64,000 bases of DNA from Pseudo-nitzschia pungens (lineage: Eukaryota; Bacillariophyta; Bacillariophyceae; Bacillariales; Bacillariaceae), in NCBI GenBank assembly GCA_037355855.1, contig CM074758.1, positions 3,197,001-3,261,000 of the forward strand, read 5' to 3'. Positions within the stretch are counted from its first letter, which is position 1, and each line of letters starts with the position of its first letter. The position numbers and the translations under genes were made by a program. The notes under the pieces are model-generated. The model was not told where the DNA came from. It searched no databases and was given only the letters and a program-made list of their open reading frames with translations. Shown here one piece after another: positions 19,357 through 32,500 of the stretch.

Positions 19357-19989
19357 ATGAATCGACTTGTTGCCCGCGCTTTCATTCTCTCGCTCTTGTT
19401 CGCAGCAAACGATGCGTTCTCTCCAGTCCGAGTCGCCCCGAGACAGAGAACTGTTATTTTTGACAACACGTCTCCGTCGGTTGTTGAGTCGTCGGTGGAG
19501 GAAACAACCGTTGTAGAAAGTGCGCAGGAACCAACAGTACCCGCACCTGCACCAAAGAAGAAACCTGCGAAAAAGGACGCTGAAGGTATTTTTGCGCCAG
19601 CCGTACTATTGACGAAGGATATCGTGGGAGAGACGAAGCTCAACAAACTCAGAGCCAAGATTATTGGTATGCATTCCGACGTGATTGGTCGATTCACCGA
19701 AACTGCGCAGACTGAGTTTGGAAACCAAGTCTTGAAGGTCTTGTTTACTCTTGCAGACAAGAACGGCGATGGCACAATCGACGAGGAAGAACTTACGGTT
19801 GCATTGCAGGCATTAGGATTTGATTTCTTGAAGGAGAAGCAAATCGCGGGTATCTTCGAACGGGCCGACGGAGATAAGAACGGAAAATTAGATTTCGACG
19901 AGTGGCAAAAAGCAGCCCCGAAAACCCTCAAGACCGCTCTCATCAAACTAGCAAAGAAGAACGGCCACGACTTGGGTTTCTTGGCTTAA
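19357..19989 (+). CDS. Plastid-targeted two-EF-hand calcium-binding protein
   Basis: The product is 210 aa from the ATG at 19357; an in-frame ATG at 19327 would add ten residues and spoil the signal peptide. The N-terminus is a hydrophobic signal sequence (RAFILSLLFAANDA) followed by FSPVRVAPRQR. Phe right after the predicted cleavage site plus a basic, Ser/Pro-containing stretch is the diatom ASAFAP-type bipartite presequence, which directs proteins through the ER into the four-membrane plastid. A Pro/Ala/Lys linker follows. The C-terminal half carries two canonical EF-hands, DKNGDGTIDEEE at about 134 and DGDKNGKLDFDE at about 170. It probably senses or buffers plastid Ca2+; the partner is unknown. 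No intron is needed. Confidence 0.85.
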   Translation: MNRLVARAFILSLLFAANDAFSPVRVAPRQRTVIFDNTSPSVVESSVEETTVVESAQEPTVPAPAPKKKPAKKDAEGIFAPAVLLTKDIVGETKLNKLRAKIIGMHSDVIGRFTETAQTEFGNQVLKVLFTLADKNGDGTIDEEELTVALQALGFDFLKEKQIAGIFERADGDKNGKLDFDEWQKAAPKTLKTALIKLAKKNGHDLGFLA

Positions 19990-21439
19990 TTAGCTTCTTT
20001 TATTGAAGACGAAACAAAAGAAATCGTCTGCTCAGGGCATCCTTTACGAAGTCAACTGCATTATGTACGGGTACAGTAAATTATTTGAATATTAAATCAT
20101 ACATAGAGTATTACAATTACCAATCACATCATCTAGGATAACTTTTTCGGTGTAGAGCTGATCTCATTCTGAGAAACAGACGACGAACAGAGAAAATACA
20201 AAATACTCTGTCGTATTGAATCGTCAGAAAAGTTGATCGAAATTTATTTTGAGGAGTCGTATCTTTGCCAGAACCTCTTCCACCATGGTCATAATGTGTT
20301 GAAAATGTGCTCCATGTGGCTGCCAATTACCATAACCGAAGGACCATGGAGTGAATTGTTGAAGGTGGGCTAAAGAGGTTATATATAATGCATTCCCACC
20401 ACAGCTGAGTTCACTGAAAAAAAATCATCAATACCGATGATAAATCTACCGTAACCATGTACCAATTAGGATTAAGATCGTGAACACATCTGTAGTTCCT
20501 ACATAGTTACTACAGGTAGAACTAAAACAAAGATGGTGCAGTGTGGGTTTTGAGACTGGATGGATGTAGGAACATATTGAAATACATAAGTGCCAAAATG
20601 AAAGAAATTGAAGCAAACATCCTATTGAAAAGTTCAGAGCGGTCAAACCTACTAGATACTTTGAAGGAGGTAATAATCACCAGAGAAGCAAGTAAGACCT
20701 GTTAACAGAATGGAACCAACTTATACAACTCCAAACAGTGGTGAATTCCAGTACAGAATACCTCTCTGCTGAGCTTTGGCTCTAGTTGTACCATTAATTT
20801 AGATGGTAATCAAATTATGTCCTAGTAATGTCTTCTGTTCTTCATGCTTCTATCCTGGTGTTTGTTTCAAATGAAGTTATTATCCATGTTGCTAAAGCAC
20901 GTGTTCCCAACTTCTTGTTTGAAACAAGAATGGGGGAGTTGGACACCTGACTGCCATTACTCTAAATGGAGATCAAAGCAACTCTAGTAGTGTCCAATCA
21001 AACAGCTCATGATTGTCCAAAAGGTACTGCAAGCTAATTTTAAAATCCACTAGATTCAACCCAAGAAGTGTGAGCTTTGTTTAGCTTGTGGAGCTTTCAT
21101 TCCAGTACAGTACTACTAGTACTAGTAGTCCATGGCACTCTTCTTCTTGTATTAGCTTCCTGTCATCTGTAAAGGTGTTCTGGAGAAAGCACCAAAGTAA
21201 CCCGCCATTAGCATATTGGCACACATTTCGATGTTTGTGGACTTGATACGGAAAACAAAATTTTATCACCAGTCTCATGAGAGGGTTTGTAAAACTCAGT
21301 TTCTATCCCTGGATATTATGATCCATCCAAGCGTCCTGGTACTACAGCAAGCGCGAGCACTGGAGTCCTTCTGGGAGTATCAGTTTCCGGGGACTGCCTT
21401 AGTTGCTCCGTACAGGACTGCTAGTATGAATCATGGGGA
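19990..21439. other. Long intergenic stretch, no gene seen
   Basis: This 1.4 kb has no credible coding frame. It holds scattered short ACTAGTAC/TAGTAG runs (near 21108-21130) like those in U repeats, but no clear repeat copy. Confidence 0.4.
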
Positions 21440-21730
21440 CTATGAAGATATCCAAGATGGATGCTAGTATGGACAGTGCTAAGACTTGTGTGTAGGGAAC
21501 TGTACTGAGGCTACAGGTATTAGCCTCCAGTAACTATCTACTACAAGGTGCTAGGCTGTATGCTACTAGACGCTTAGCATACAGGCTTAGCATACAGGCT
21601 TAGCATACAGGCTTAGCATACAGGCTTAGCATACAGGCTTAGCATACAGGCTTAGCATACAGGCTTAGCATACAGGCTTAGCATACAGGCTTAGCACAGT
21701 CTATAGCATCCATCTTGGATATCTTCATAG
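21440..21730. repeat. Inverted repeat flanking a 13-bp minisatellite
   Basis: A perfect 26-bp inverted repeat (21440-21465 and 21705-21730) encloses about nine tandem copies of the 13-mer GCTTAGCATACAG (21572-21694). Between the left arm and the array is unique sequence (about 105 bp). This could be a small foldback element with an expanded internal satellite. No flanking duplication was found. Confidence 0.75.
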
Positions 21731-23027
21731 GTTGACTGAAAAGGGAATAGAATATGGATGTCGTCAAACGGAGGGAGGGCGAAACAATCATCAACATATG
21801 ACAAATCATGAATACTGGTACGTACCGTAGGTACCGGTAAACAATACGAAGTAATAGTACGTGCCCGTACTTATTTGTACTGGTATGACGAAGAATATGT
21901 ACTCGTACTATGTACATAACTTACATCATACGGTACAGTAACCTTACGGCTACGAGTAAGGTTTTTACACTGATTTTAAAACTAGAGCTACAGTAAACCG
22001 TGTTCATAGTCACACACACAATTTTTTTTATTTACGTAAGGTTTACCGCAGTAATTAAAATGGAGTGAACAGTACTCGTACGTAGTAGAGGTAGATGATT
22101 TGTATGTTTGATATACTCCGACTCTTTTTGAGCTCCTCTCCCGCCCCTCTCTTTCCGTTGGAATGCCTATTACTTGTATTTCTTGCTGTAATTTTATTCA
22201 ATACCAGTAAGGTTTACTCCCTCTTAATTAATTAAGGTTACCGTATTCCTACGATCGTTTAATTAAAAATTCCTGGCCGGGGTTGATTTGAAAATGAAAA
22301 AGGTTTTTTGAAATCCTGGCAGCATAAGACTTAAGCCTACAGTACCGGTACGCAGCGTCACGCATCCTATAATGCATGTGCCTGGGTAGAAGAAAACGCA
22401 ATGTGACGGTGAACCCCGCGGAAGAATTGTTTTTTTGGAACAAGAATAGACATTGTACACGTAATTACGATGATGTTTTTCTATCAATACAGTAATCCGA
22501 ATTGACGAATAAGGTTTACGGTACCGGATCAAACGAGTCCCTACGGGTACTTCGAAAAAAAAATCAGAGACGCCATAAACAGTCGTGATTGGCACGAGGC
22601 ACGGTTCTTCGAAATCTTTCGTCCATGGCGAACAGCGAGGAAGTTGTCAAAAATAGGGCACCAAAGACCGAAAAATTGTGTTCCAACAAAAATCACCTGT
22701 AGAAACTTCCAGATGGTTGTGCTCGTATCGTACGGTACGGTACATTATCGTAAGGATTTAACTCGTGATCTTACTCTTAGGCCATTTTCGAAACCACTGC
22801 GAGGATTGTCACAAAGACCAGGGTAGTGTAAATTGACTGAACTCTCTTTCATACAGGGGAGATCGATGATCATTGACCATTAGCCCTGTTCACAATAATA
22901 AATAATATTGCAGCTGCCAGCGTGAGACGAACCATTCCTGCTACTCATTTTTGCCTTTCAAACCAATCCAAAGAGTATCTCTCCCGGAGTCTCCTTCCAT
23001 CTACAAAAATTGAGCACAACGTTGGCT
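21731..23027. other. Spacer upstream of the Ca2+ pump gene
   Basis: No gene is recognised. Dense self-complementary words (GTACCGGTAC, CGTACGGTACGG near 21820-21850 and 22725-22745) are typical of host spacers in this window. The promoter and 5' UTR of the gene starting at 23028 must lie at the right end. Confidence 0.4.
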
Positions 23028-26000
23028 ATGACAATCGAAGATCAAGGGGCTCACAAGAACGGTCACAGCAACGGCTTCAAGTTGATCGGAGAAGAAGGTT
23101 TCGAAATCGATCACGTCAATGGTGATGTCGACGAAACTTTGAATTCACTGAAGGAAAATGGAGGGGTGAAGGATCCTATTCAGAAACAAAGTAAAAACGA
23201 AGGATTCCTTGTGAAACCCGATGATCTCTCTGATTTTGCGAAAGATCGGGATCACGAAGCTCTGATCCGAATTCTGGAGAAGGCTGTGGATGGCCACGCT
23301 CACATATTGAAGAGGAAGAATGGGAAAGAAACAGCTTCCATCGACGACATTGAAACTCCCTCGGTGGATCGTGAAGTATTCGCCAAGACAATCGACTTGG
23401 TTGCAAAGCTGAAGGATGATCTAGCAAAAGGACCATTCCAGAAATACAGTCCAGAACAGCACCAAATGGATATGCATTTTGATCAGGCTGTTGCACTGGT
23501 AGCCACCCTTCTGTTGCGCTCGTGCCCCGAGCAGGGAATCGACGAAGACGAGGTCGACTATCGAAGAGAAGTTTTTGGATCCAATGCGATTGCCGAAAAA
23601 CCAATGGAATCCTTTCTAGCGTTATGCTGGGAAGCTGTTCAGGATTTTGTATTGGTAATGTTGATTATCTTGGGTATCATTGCATTGGTCGTTGAAATTT
23701 CTGACAAAGGTCCCTGTGGGTCTTGTTGGGCCGAAGGGACTGCGATTCTGTTGACCGTTCTATTGGTTGTTCTTCTCACTGCAAGCATTGATTATGCAAA
23801 ACAGTTTGCCTTTCAACGACTAGCGCGCAGTTTGTTCGAGAGCAATACCAAACAGGTCATTCGCAATGGCAAACAAGTGACGGTCATCGACGATGACATC
23901 GTTGTAGGTGACATACTGTGTGTCAATTCACATTCTCTTGCAAGCATCCCAGCGGATTGCGCCTTGTTGGGACCAGCCGCAGATTTGAAAATGGATGAGT
24001 CCACCTTGACGGGGGAATCGGAACCTGTAGCTAAAAAGCCAGGTGATGTAATATTGAGTGGAACGAATGCAATTCAGGGATCTGGAAATATGGTGGTCAT
24101 TGCCGTTGGTATCAATTCGGTCGCGGGGAAAATTCGAGCTCACGTATACGAGTCAACTGATCATGAAGATGAGTTGGGCGACAGCGACGAAGATTCGCCC
24201 CTCTTCACGAAATTAGATAAGATTGCGAAACAAATCGGCATTGCAGGGATGGTAGCGGCTTGCTTTTCGTTTGTTGTGAGCTGTGTAAGTAATAAGGAAA
24301 AATTATTTGCGAGGGAAGACTGGAAGAAACTTGGTACGGATCAGACGAACTTGCGTTTCCTTGATTGCATTCGCGCTCACGATGACGTTCGATTCGTTCG
24401 GTAGATCATTGGCTTGGGAGTTGAGAAAGATCCAATCAGAAATTTGCTCAATTACCTCGTCACCGCGATCACTGTGTTAGCTGTCGCTGTTCCCGAGGGG
24501 CTTCCACTAGCGGTTACATTGGCCTTGGCTTTTTCGTCTCGTCGAATGACAAAAGAACATAATCTGGTCAGAAAACTCAATGCATGTGAGACCATGGGTT
24601 GTGCAACTACTATCTGCACCGACAAAACTGGTGCGTACCCTCGGAAGGATTTCGCCTGCAATGTCGAGAAATATGCTCTGCGGGGTTGTGTGATGCATCC
24701 TTTCCTGACGGTACTGCCTCATCAAGTGAATTCTTTTTCTGCTTCAAACATTCAGGAACTCTTACCGCAAATAAAATGTCTGCTCGGGCTCTGTATGTAG
24801 CGGGCAAAGACATGACCGTGGATGATCACAAAAGAACCCTCGGTGATTTTGTAAGAGAGCATCTTCTAGACTTAAGTATTTTAGAAATGATTGGAAAAAT
24901 CATCAGCATCAATACAATGAATGAGACAACCTTGGAATTGGACAAAGATGGCGCGGTGGAAGGATCAGCTGGAAATCCTACCGAAGTTGCTCTGTTGGTG
25001 CTCGTTCATGATTTGGGTTTCAACTATGAGCACATTAGAAATTCTACACGGGGACGTTCGTCTTACGGTGAGCAGGCGGACTATTTGTCTGATGGTAAAT
25101 TGTACGGTTTCTCCTCTGGACGTAAAATGATGAGTTGGGCCGTTCCACTGGAGAATGGTGAATATCGTATATACACCAAAGGTGCACAGGAAGTCATTTT
25201 GTCGCGTTGTAACAGATATGTTGCCGATGGAAATGAAATCAAGGATCTAACACCAGAAGGTGTTGAAGAATTTATGAAACATTCTCAAATCTATGCGCGG
25301 CGTGGAATGAGAACAATAGCACTTGCATATGGAGACTTGCCTGCAGGAACTGATTTGGAAAAAATTTCATCGACGATTCAAAATCCAGACGGAAGTGACG
25401 CCTTTCAAGCTGAGTCAAATTTGGTTGCTGTTGGATTGGTGGGTATTGAAGATCCCCTGCGACATGAAGTCCCAGATGCAATTGAAAGTTGCTATGGTGC
25501 CGGTATTGATGTGCGGATGGTCACAGGTGACAACCCCAGTACTGCAGCAAGTATTGCTTATCAGGCAGGTATTCTTCGAGATTTTCACTTTAAGGAAGGT
25601 ACAACAGAACGCATAGCTTCAAATCTAAAGGAAAACGTGCTTTTGACAGGAGACGTATTTCGAAAAAGAGTTTATCGTACCCTTGCGGGCGAAAATGGCG
25701 CCACTGGCAAGCTGGAATTCGATCAAGCTGCATTTGACAAGATTTGGCCCTTTCTACGGGTTTTAGCCAGGTCTTCCCCGGATGGTACGTTTTGGACACA
25801 TGGTTTACAATTTCGACAGAGTGGACATGATTTGAAAATGAATCCTTCTCAACCAATTTTTCGGCATTCTCAGATAAATTGACACTGGCACACGGTTTGA
25901 ATCAATCGGCTCTTTTCGCCGACGAAGCAATTTGCAAGAAGCTAAAAAATGAAGACAACATTGACATTTTCCCTGATCGCCAGGTCATTGCCATGACGGG

Positions 26001-27060
26001 AGACGGAACCAATGACGCTCCTGCCTTAAAACGAGCAGATATCGGTTTTGCAATGGGCATTTCGGGGACTCAAATCGCAAAGGATGCTGCAGACATCATC
26101 TTGCTGGATGACAATTTCGCTTCGATAGTGACAGCTGCTAAGTGGGGTCGAAACATCTATGCTTCGCTACAAAAGTTTCTTCAGTTCCAACTGACTGTGA
26201 ATATTTCAGCAGTGACAACGGCTATCGTTGGAGCTTGTTACTCTCAATACAGTCCGTTAGCTGCAATTCAACTTTTGTGGGTAAATATTTTGATGGATTC
26301 ATTGGCAAGTCTTGCACTTGCATCAGAACCACCTGTGAAAGAATTGCTACAGAAGCCGCCAGTTAATCGAACTCGTCACATGATTACCAAACACATGTGG
26401 GCAAATATGCTTGGTCAGGCTAGTTATCAAATATGCGTTGTGATGACGTTACTTTTTGCAGGACCAAAAATATTTGACCTTGAACCTGGTCACGTGGTGG
26501 AAGATAGGAAAGAGAACTCTGTTCATTACACGTTGATTTTCAACGCCTTTGTGTGGATGCAGTTGTTTAATGAAATAAATTGCAGAAAGCTGAAGGGGGA
26601 ATGTAAGTACGAGTTCCAAATGATTCGAACGACGACGAATTTTTTTTCTTACTTGGCGTAAACTACCCGTAGAGACGGTGGAGGAAAATCAATTTTCTGG
26701 TCCTACATCTCATTAGTTGTCTTCGGCATCATCTTTGACACCACAGCCAATGTCTTTAAGGGAATTTTGGACAATCCAATTTTTTGCTCGATATTATTTT
26801 GCACTTCGGTTCTGCAGGTTTTAATTGTTCAATTCGGAGGCAATGCATTACATGTTGCAGACGGGGGTCTCAGTGGTAGATTTTGGATCCTTAGCCTTCT
26901 AGTAGGTGCTGGTTCTTTGCTGGTCCAGCAGCTTATCAACGTAGCATACACTCTCGGTCAGAATACCAAAAGATGGAGGCAGCAGAAGAGGATAGAGAGA
27001 GATTCGAGCATGCGAGCTCAGCATCGGAAGACTGTGGAAGGTCATTTGCATAAAGATTAG
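23028..27060 (+). CDS. P-type Ca2+-transporting ATPase, type IIB (PMCA/ACA-like), five exons
   Basis: Exons read 23028-24284, 24405-24630, 24756-25784, 25874-26602 and 26747-27060, giving 1184 aa. All four introns are GT-AG, 89-144 nt long, and restore conserved sequence: the phosphorylation motif DKTGTLT spans intron 2 (Asp492), and NVFKGIL follows intron 4. Landmarks are TM1-2 after a roughly 130-residue N-terminal extension, actuator TGES near 327, PEGLPLAVTLALA in TM4, a nucleotide-binding region, TGDGTNDAPA at 879, and six C-terminal TM helices containing NILMDSLASLALA. The pump would export Ca2+ from the cytosol at the plasma membrane or into a vacuole. The C-terminus is short and basic (TKRWRQQKRIERDSSMR) and could bind calmodulin, but this is inference. 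Intron 4 has alternative acceptors nearby; the one used here gives the best family match. Confidence 0.92.
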
Positions 27061-29558
27061 CTCCAGAGGATGGCTACGTGTACTTCTTAATTGTGAAAAA
27101 CGAATTTCTGTCTGGGCAAGGGTCTATATCTTCTACTATTAGATCGTGAAGGATGTATTGCGCTCTTGAAATCAGTGTACAGAATGCTACTCGTGCACAT
27201 AGCCGATGACTGAATCCATTGTGCATCTGTTTGTGACAGCTTTTGGTTGGGATTTTGAGAAACTTGTTGATATTTTCATTTCGAGTGAGATCACTTTGGT
27301 AATTCTTTCTTAGTAGTTACTAAGTATTTGCTCGACTACTGTTGATGGATAAATGAATTTGCTTCTGTGCTGTTCACTAATATGTTAAAGGTGTTATTGA
27401 TGAAAGGGTACCCCCTGGGAATTTGAATGAAGTAACTTTTTTGACAGATTGTTCCCTCGCTATCAAGCCAAATATTACCATCAGTGATGGAAACCTTGTC
27501 AACACAAGTTACAACTTGTTTGAAAAGAGTGTAAACAAACTGTTTGCAACAACCCTCACTTACATCAATCCTTTATTCATGAGCTGCCCTTTATTCGTGA
27601 GCTTACTCAACAACCAATAAACAACATCATCAAATAGGAATGTAAAACATTGTAGATGAGAGTGTCAGCTAGAAGATGATATCTTTACTCTGAACAGAGA
27701 GGGTGTGTGTGCAGAGTTATGTCTGAAGGGATGAACTTTGTCACAGACTTGGTTCCTTTGCAAAAAGTTGCTTCATTTTACTTTGCTGCGGGTATTATGG
27801 TTGCATTTGTATCATCAATAGTACACATACAATTGAATGATTGAAATTGCAAAATATGTCTTGTCTCCTGAGACTGAATACTTAGTGTGAAAAGGTCAGT
27901 GTTTCCAAAACACCAAATGTTACCAATGGACAGTGGCCTTCTCTCATGTACAAATTCATAGTCATAAAAATACGTTTTTCCCAACAAAGTTGGGAATTCT
28001 ACTCATTAGATGTCAGCAGTCAGGCAGATGAGAAGATGCAAGATTGTGTTGAGTTGACCTGATCTACTAGATTGTGAAACACAATGTGTGGTTGAATTCA
28101 TGGGCATGCACAGAATGCCTTGCAAAATCTCTCAGAGCGGACAGCCTGCTATGAGGGCAAAAGGTCTCATATTCTCACAGATTGACACTAGTAGAAGCAC
28201 AATGCATTGGGTAAGCCACCAACTTTTTTTTTCATAACTCATGATTCATAAGGGTGACATAACCCAGATATTCAACAAGACTGACACATTCACAACATAC
28301 AATTGCAAAATACATCATCATGAAACAAAGAGAACAAGAAAAGCTATCATGCTAGTGGACAAGAAGTGATCAGAAAAAGAATGACATTTACAAAAAACTC
28401 TTATCTAAACTCCAACCATTGCAATACCTGATTCAGTGTATTGGCTGTGTTAACAGCAAAAACAACCCCTTTATTCACGGATGTGACTCCTCATTAGGGA
28501 GCCAATCAACAATATCAAATTTCTTTGTAGTACAAATCGCCTGCTTCTTACAATCCCCCCACCTACTCCCCGTAGGAAACATTGAACTTGTCATCTGCAA
28601 TAAACCGGCCAAAAGCTACCAGAATGCGGAATGGGTTCCTGCAGGCTTTCGGGTAGGATGTTAGTAATTGACTACTGCTGTATTATTAATACCGTATCAT
28701 GATTTTGAACGGACACGATAAATCTTAATATCCATACAGTTTGCGTCACGCTAATATTATGGTCAACCTAACCTTACTTTGCTACTCGCACACAACAAAA
28801 CGAAAAACTGTTCCAACGTGATCCCATACGGAACTTCAGTTCGCAAGTTTTAAGGAAATACGAAGTAATGACCACAGTTACTAATCACAGTATTTTTTTA
28901 ATTAAGCTTTTCAATTGCTTCTTATCACAAGCAGTTTTTTTATTCTTGCATGTCTCTGTGCAATAAGCAACTATTGAATTGACAAACAACAGGTGAAAGG
29001 TGATCTACGTAGAATTGCTAAACGGTGTTCAAACTGTTGTAACAATAATACGGTACAGTAATTTTTGTCGATGGATGTGACACAGAGAGAAAATTTTTAG
29101 TCTGTGATCTTCAATGTACAACTACGTGGTCAACTCTTATGTAAACCGAAGAATTAGTCCTAAAAAACAAGATTGATGGGTCATTTTGGCTTCGCTTGAA
29201 TGTTAATCGTAGGTATTTTGCGCCAAACTCTAGAAATTGGAAGAAAAGCAACCAAAAATACATCGGAAAGAAGATTTTTGTGCTTGAATTTGAATGTTCA
29301 ATTTCATGTGTCGAAACACAGGCCTGAGTCCATTCGGTTTGCTTCATTACTGATCCCGCTGACGGCTGTTTGCATACACCTGCCTTAGCGTACGGGCACA
29401 GCATCCGATCCCGCCACCCTATCCGAGAAGTTCTTGTTTTTTTCTTATCTGTCACGATATCTCGTTTCGGATGAAAGACCACGTTGTCTCCAAGAAGTGA
29501 ATGAAGCGAGTCTATTGAAATCGGAGAAGAGGACTTTTCGGGCAAATTGTAGCTGAAC
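27061..29558. other. 2.5-kb intergenic region, no gene seen
   Basis: No supported ORF is present. Two short related words (CCCTTTATTC with a following CAACAAT/CAACAAC) occur near 27588 and 28469. They may be relics of a dispersed repeat, but the match is too short to define one. The minus-strand 170-codon frame at 29111-29623 overlaps the 5' end of the next gene and has no domain, so it was not called. Confidence 0.4.
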
Positions 29559-32500
29559 ATGAGTGGGCGACTTGATGAAAAAGCAACGGCTTTGCCGACA
29601 CCATTAGACTCACGGATAACCACTCATGCAACATCTTGCAGAGGTACGAAGCGTCGAAGGTGTCGGTCTGCTGGATTATCGCGTCACAATATTCATGACG
29701 AAGACTCCGTCTATTGGCGGCAAAAGAGCCATTCAGGGAGAGACACCACTTCAAATTCGAGAGCAACGCGGCTGATGTGGAAGATGAAACCAGCTCGCAT
29801 TGCTGCTATTGGAATCTCATTGTTAATGTCCGGAACAAATGCTGCAATTCCCTTGAAAACCATCACCACCTCCACTACAATAAATTCTGACTTCATAACG
29901 CGCTTTCGTAATGAACATCGGAATTTGCAGCAAGATCCATTTCAACAGTGCAAGGTGGCACTAGGGGCGGGAGACAGCAATCGGGATGATACTCTCGGCA
30001 AAGACGAGTACATGCTATTCGTAAGCGTTCTTGCGAATAAAAATTTGGGTGAACAAGATACCGAATACACCGGTCTGTCCTCGTTTGATCAATTACCCCA
30101 AGATCTCAGGGACAATTACGACAAATTCAACGACGTCAAACGCGGTGGAGTTGACGTGTCGGGCTTTCGTCCCGGTACAGCTGCGACTACCGAGCAAGAC
30201 ACTCAACTAAAAGAACTTTGCGAGTTCACGAGGAAAATAATCCTCGATTCAAACGGTGGGTTGACTCCCTCTACCGGTCCAATGAGTTCGGGTGATCCAA
30301 CTCCTTCCGAGGGGGACACCGGTGTCGTCATCGTTCCCTCGAATTTGGATTGCAGCAAGATGATCGACCGAGGACAATGCAACGTAGATCTATCTATTTC
30401 AGATTCCTACCAAAACGATCTTTTGGATGAGTCGGATTATGTCAAATTTGTGAATAGGCTTTCGGCGAATGCATATGCTGGTTATCGATTCGAACAACTT
30501 CCTGAAAACATCAAACAAAATCATAAAAAGTTTGCGAAGGACCGTCAGGTTAACATATCAGGCAGCAAACCAGGTAAGCGACGGCGAAATCCGATTTTAT
30601 GCGAACGAAAAACAATCCGGCGATATAGCATCTGCAATGTCATGTTTGCTTACTCACCACCAAATATTGTACCAACAGGCGACCGTGTTTCAATGGAACA
30701 AGATACATTCATCGATGCTTTTTGTTGCGAGACAGATTGGGCTGTGGAGAACCCCGGGGTGTCCATTACAGAAGCACCAGCATCTCAACCCGATGGGGTG
30801 GGAACAGCTGCTCCAACGTTTGACCCATTTTTCTGTCAAAGGTCCATGGCATCATCTGATTTAGAACGAAGCGACAAGTTAAATAAAGAAGAGTATGTAA
30901 TCTTCCTAAATCGCCTTACCAACAACGACTACATTGGAAAATCGTACAGTGACCTCAATTCTGCCCTGCAAGCAAACTTTGAAAATCTTGCGGGAGATGA
31001 CGGGCAAATTTCTATATATGGTTCGAAGCCCGATCAAAAAGTCATCAGTGCTGAAGAAGAAGAGAATCTTGCAACAATATGTCTCGAGACAAGTTATGCT
31101 TTAAACGGTTTGGCTCGACCTACCGACGCAATGGCCCCAACACCGACAATCACCCCAACATCGACAGCACCGAACCCCTTTGGAACACCCTCACTTGAAC
31201 CAACTGTACTAACGACTCTGCCTCCCACGTTCGATGAAATTGACTGCAAGACCGCTATTTCACAATCAGATATCAACGACGACGATTATTTGGACAAAGA
31301 AGAATATACAGTATTTGTGTTACGGGTAACTGGAGTTGCACAAGAAGGATTGACATTCAACGGACTCCCTTCACCACTTTCGGATACCTACTACAAATTA
31401 GTGTCAAACAACGAAACTGGTATTGGCATCTACGGGGCAAAACCTGATGAAAATTCCAACGAGGAACAACAGGCCTTTTTAAAGCGGATTTGTCTGGATG
31501 TTGCTGTCGCCTACAGCCAGACGGAAGGATGGACATCACCTCCAGCTGCTGCCCCATCCGTCCCGCCTGGGCTCTCTGAATGTTACAATTCGTTCATTGT
31601 TTCAAACAAAGGAGGTTTATCAGCATTGGACCTCAAGAATGGAGCTAATCGAGATGGTCTAGATCAAGCATATAATCAATTCATAGAGAAGGCGATCGAT
31701 GAAAGCGACTTAGTGATTGGAACATTACCGCCATCTACAACAAGGGGCCGCTTACGACGTCGAAAGCTCGCTGTCAAACTTTTAACCGACAGCCCAGTGA
31801 TTTATATACTGGAGGACAGCGATTGTCCCAAGGACCTATCATCGGTTGAAAAATGTCAAACTGCCTTCGCCAAATTCCAGCTCACAATTGACGAAGAAGA
31901 CCAACAAACAGTTAGCGAGGTATACACAGCTTATACTCAAGATCTGATTTCCCAGCGATTTTTGGAAATGATGTTGAATGAAGTTGACTCCCGAAACCCC
32001 CTGAAAATCGTGAATGCGAGCTTTCCTGTTGTGCCCGAACCCCCGACTCCTGCACCTACTGCAGCGAAAGAAGAGGGGAAGAAGAACCGCGCAGGACCTA
32101 TTATAGGCTGGTTGATTGGTGTAATTCTTCTTTGCGTGATAATAGCATTCGTCGTGATGAAAAGATGTCCATTCGAGGTGAAACTTCCGTTTGGACTCGA
32201 ACTCCCTTCCTTCTTGAATCGTTCTGGAGGTCTTGGTGGTAAGAAAGGGAGTATAGAGGACGATGAAGGAAGATTGGGGTTTGACCAAGAAGATGATGAC
32301 GTTTCTGCCAGTGGAAAATACGGCGAGGGATTTGGATTCCAAAGCGACAATCCTTTTGGTGAAGAAGACGATGACGATGACGATGACGATGATGACGAAG
32401 AAGAACAAAAGGACAAAAATAGATTTGGATTCAACAGATTTATGAGGAAAAGTGACGAACCCGATAATGCGTTTGGTTTGGATTCACAGAAATTTGCCTC

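Noticed and set aside
26603..26674. Short 72-nt version of intron 4 in the Ca2+ pump gene
   Set aside because: It keeps the frame but inserts about 24 residues that break the family match between NEINCRKLKGE and NVFKGIL; the 144-nt intron fits better.
29111..29623. 170-codon minus-strand frame before the large membrane protein gene
   Set aside because: It overlaps the start of that gene, lacks any domain, and has a composition like untranslated sequence.
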